Shown here: positions 5,549 to 5,768 of the stretch, in pieces | Position numbering within the stretch: the first letter of the stretch is position 1 | Layout of the letters: each line of letters opens with the position of its first letter | Assembly (NCBI GenBank): GCA_013425425.1 | Contig: JACCLJ010000094.1 | Coordinates: 1 to 5,768 of the forward strand | Length of the DNA stretch: 5,768 nt | Origin: Microcaldota archaeon | Lineage (GTDB): Archaea > Micrarchaeota > Micrarchaeia > Anstonellales > Bilamarchaeaceae | Reading direction: 5' to 3' | Program-made: the position numbers and the translations under genes | The notes under the pieces: model-generated | What the model saw: the letters and a program-made list of their open reading frames with translations, nothing else | The model's database searches: none | What the model was told of the DNA's origin: nothing

Positions 5549-5768
5549 ATGAAATCCACATATGTTCTTCTGGCTCTTGGTTTGCTGCTGCTCAGTTTCG
5601 GCTGCATAAGCCTTCCCGGCGCCACGCAGGCTGACGGGCAGCAGTATTATGGCGAAGAGGCGCCAAAATCCGCCCCGAACGAGCCCTATGCGCCATCCTA
5701 TAATGATGGCGGAGCTGCAAGCGGGAGCGAGCGGATGGCAATACTCTCAGGCTCCATTTCGCTAGTCG
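5549..5768 (+). CDS. Putative DUF4349-type lipoprotein, N-terminal fragment
   Basis: Seventy-three codons are present before the right edge. The product begins MKSTYVLLALGLLLLSFGC, a short basic start, a hydrophobic core and a lipobox-like S-F-G-C with C19 as the probable lipidated cysteine. A Pro/Ala/Tyr/Gly/Ser-rich spacer (20-60) follows, as in many archaeal surface lipoproteins. Then comes SERMAILSGSISLV, which resembles the start of the DUF4349 domain, where a conserved Arg precedes a strand of the form (Y)xxSxSLxV. The protein should be membrane-anchored and face outside. It is divergent from the three-gene operon across a 212-bp region that holds both promoters. The family call rests on about 14 residues, so it is tentative; the lipoprotein call is firmer. 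Confidence 0.7.
   Translation, partial: MKSTYVLLALGLLLLSFGCISLPGATQADGQQYYGEEAPKSAPNEPYAPSYNDGGAASGSERMAILSGSISLV

Overview
The window looks like a stretch of archaeal chromosome, most likely from a small-genome DPANN-type lineage. The lineage is an inference; the archaeal assignment rests on several sequence signs. There are TTTAAATA-type TATA boxes about 26 bp ahead of starts, GGTGAT-type Shine-Dalgarno sites, T-rich rather than hairpin-based termination, frequent ATA (Ile) and AGG (Arg) codons, and a HAD phosphatase of the archaeal TIGR02253/PH0459 type. No RNA genes, CRISPR arrays, insertion sequences or integrase signs are visible.

Layout. Positions 1-559 (minus strand) carry the N-terminal 186 codons of the HAD hydrolase, which runs off the left edge. 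Positions 603-5336 (minus strand) are a compact three-gene operon read right to left: a 462-aa cysteine-free coiled-coil protein (3948-5336, TTG start), a 438-aa protein with a TPR-like block, a long acidic/proline-rich linker and a helical C-terminal domain (2630-3946), and a 675-aa protein with a disordered N-terminus, two TPR-like blocks, one transmembrane helix, a coiled coil and a four-cysteine tail (603-2630). Gene junctions are 1 nt apart (TGA-C-ATG) and overlapping by 1 nt (TAATG), so translation is probably coupled. Positions 5337-5548 are a divergent promoter region. From 5549 on the plus strand a lipoprotein gene begins, probably of the DUF4349 family, and runs off the right edge.

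I do not recognise the three operon proteins as a named family. Their architecture suggests a membrane-tethered scaffold. The last gene would provide the anchor and an extracytoplasmic cysteine tail, the middle gene a related TPR-like adaptor, and the first gene a soluble coiled-coil rod. TPR-like units of the same pattern occur in two adjacent genes, which points to duplication and co-evolution of interacting parts. This operon is the best candidate in the window for an undescribed system; its function cannot be read from the sequence alone.

Expression style differs between the operon and its neighbours. All three operon genes have Shine-Dalgarno sites, while both flanking genes have a TATA-like box centred about 26 bp before the ATG, the spacing expected for leaderless transcripts. 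A 7-bp perfect inverted repeat just upstream of the lipoprotein promoter is a possible operator.
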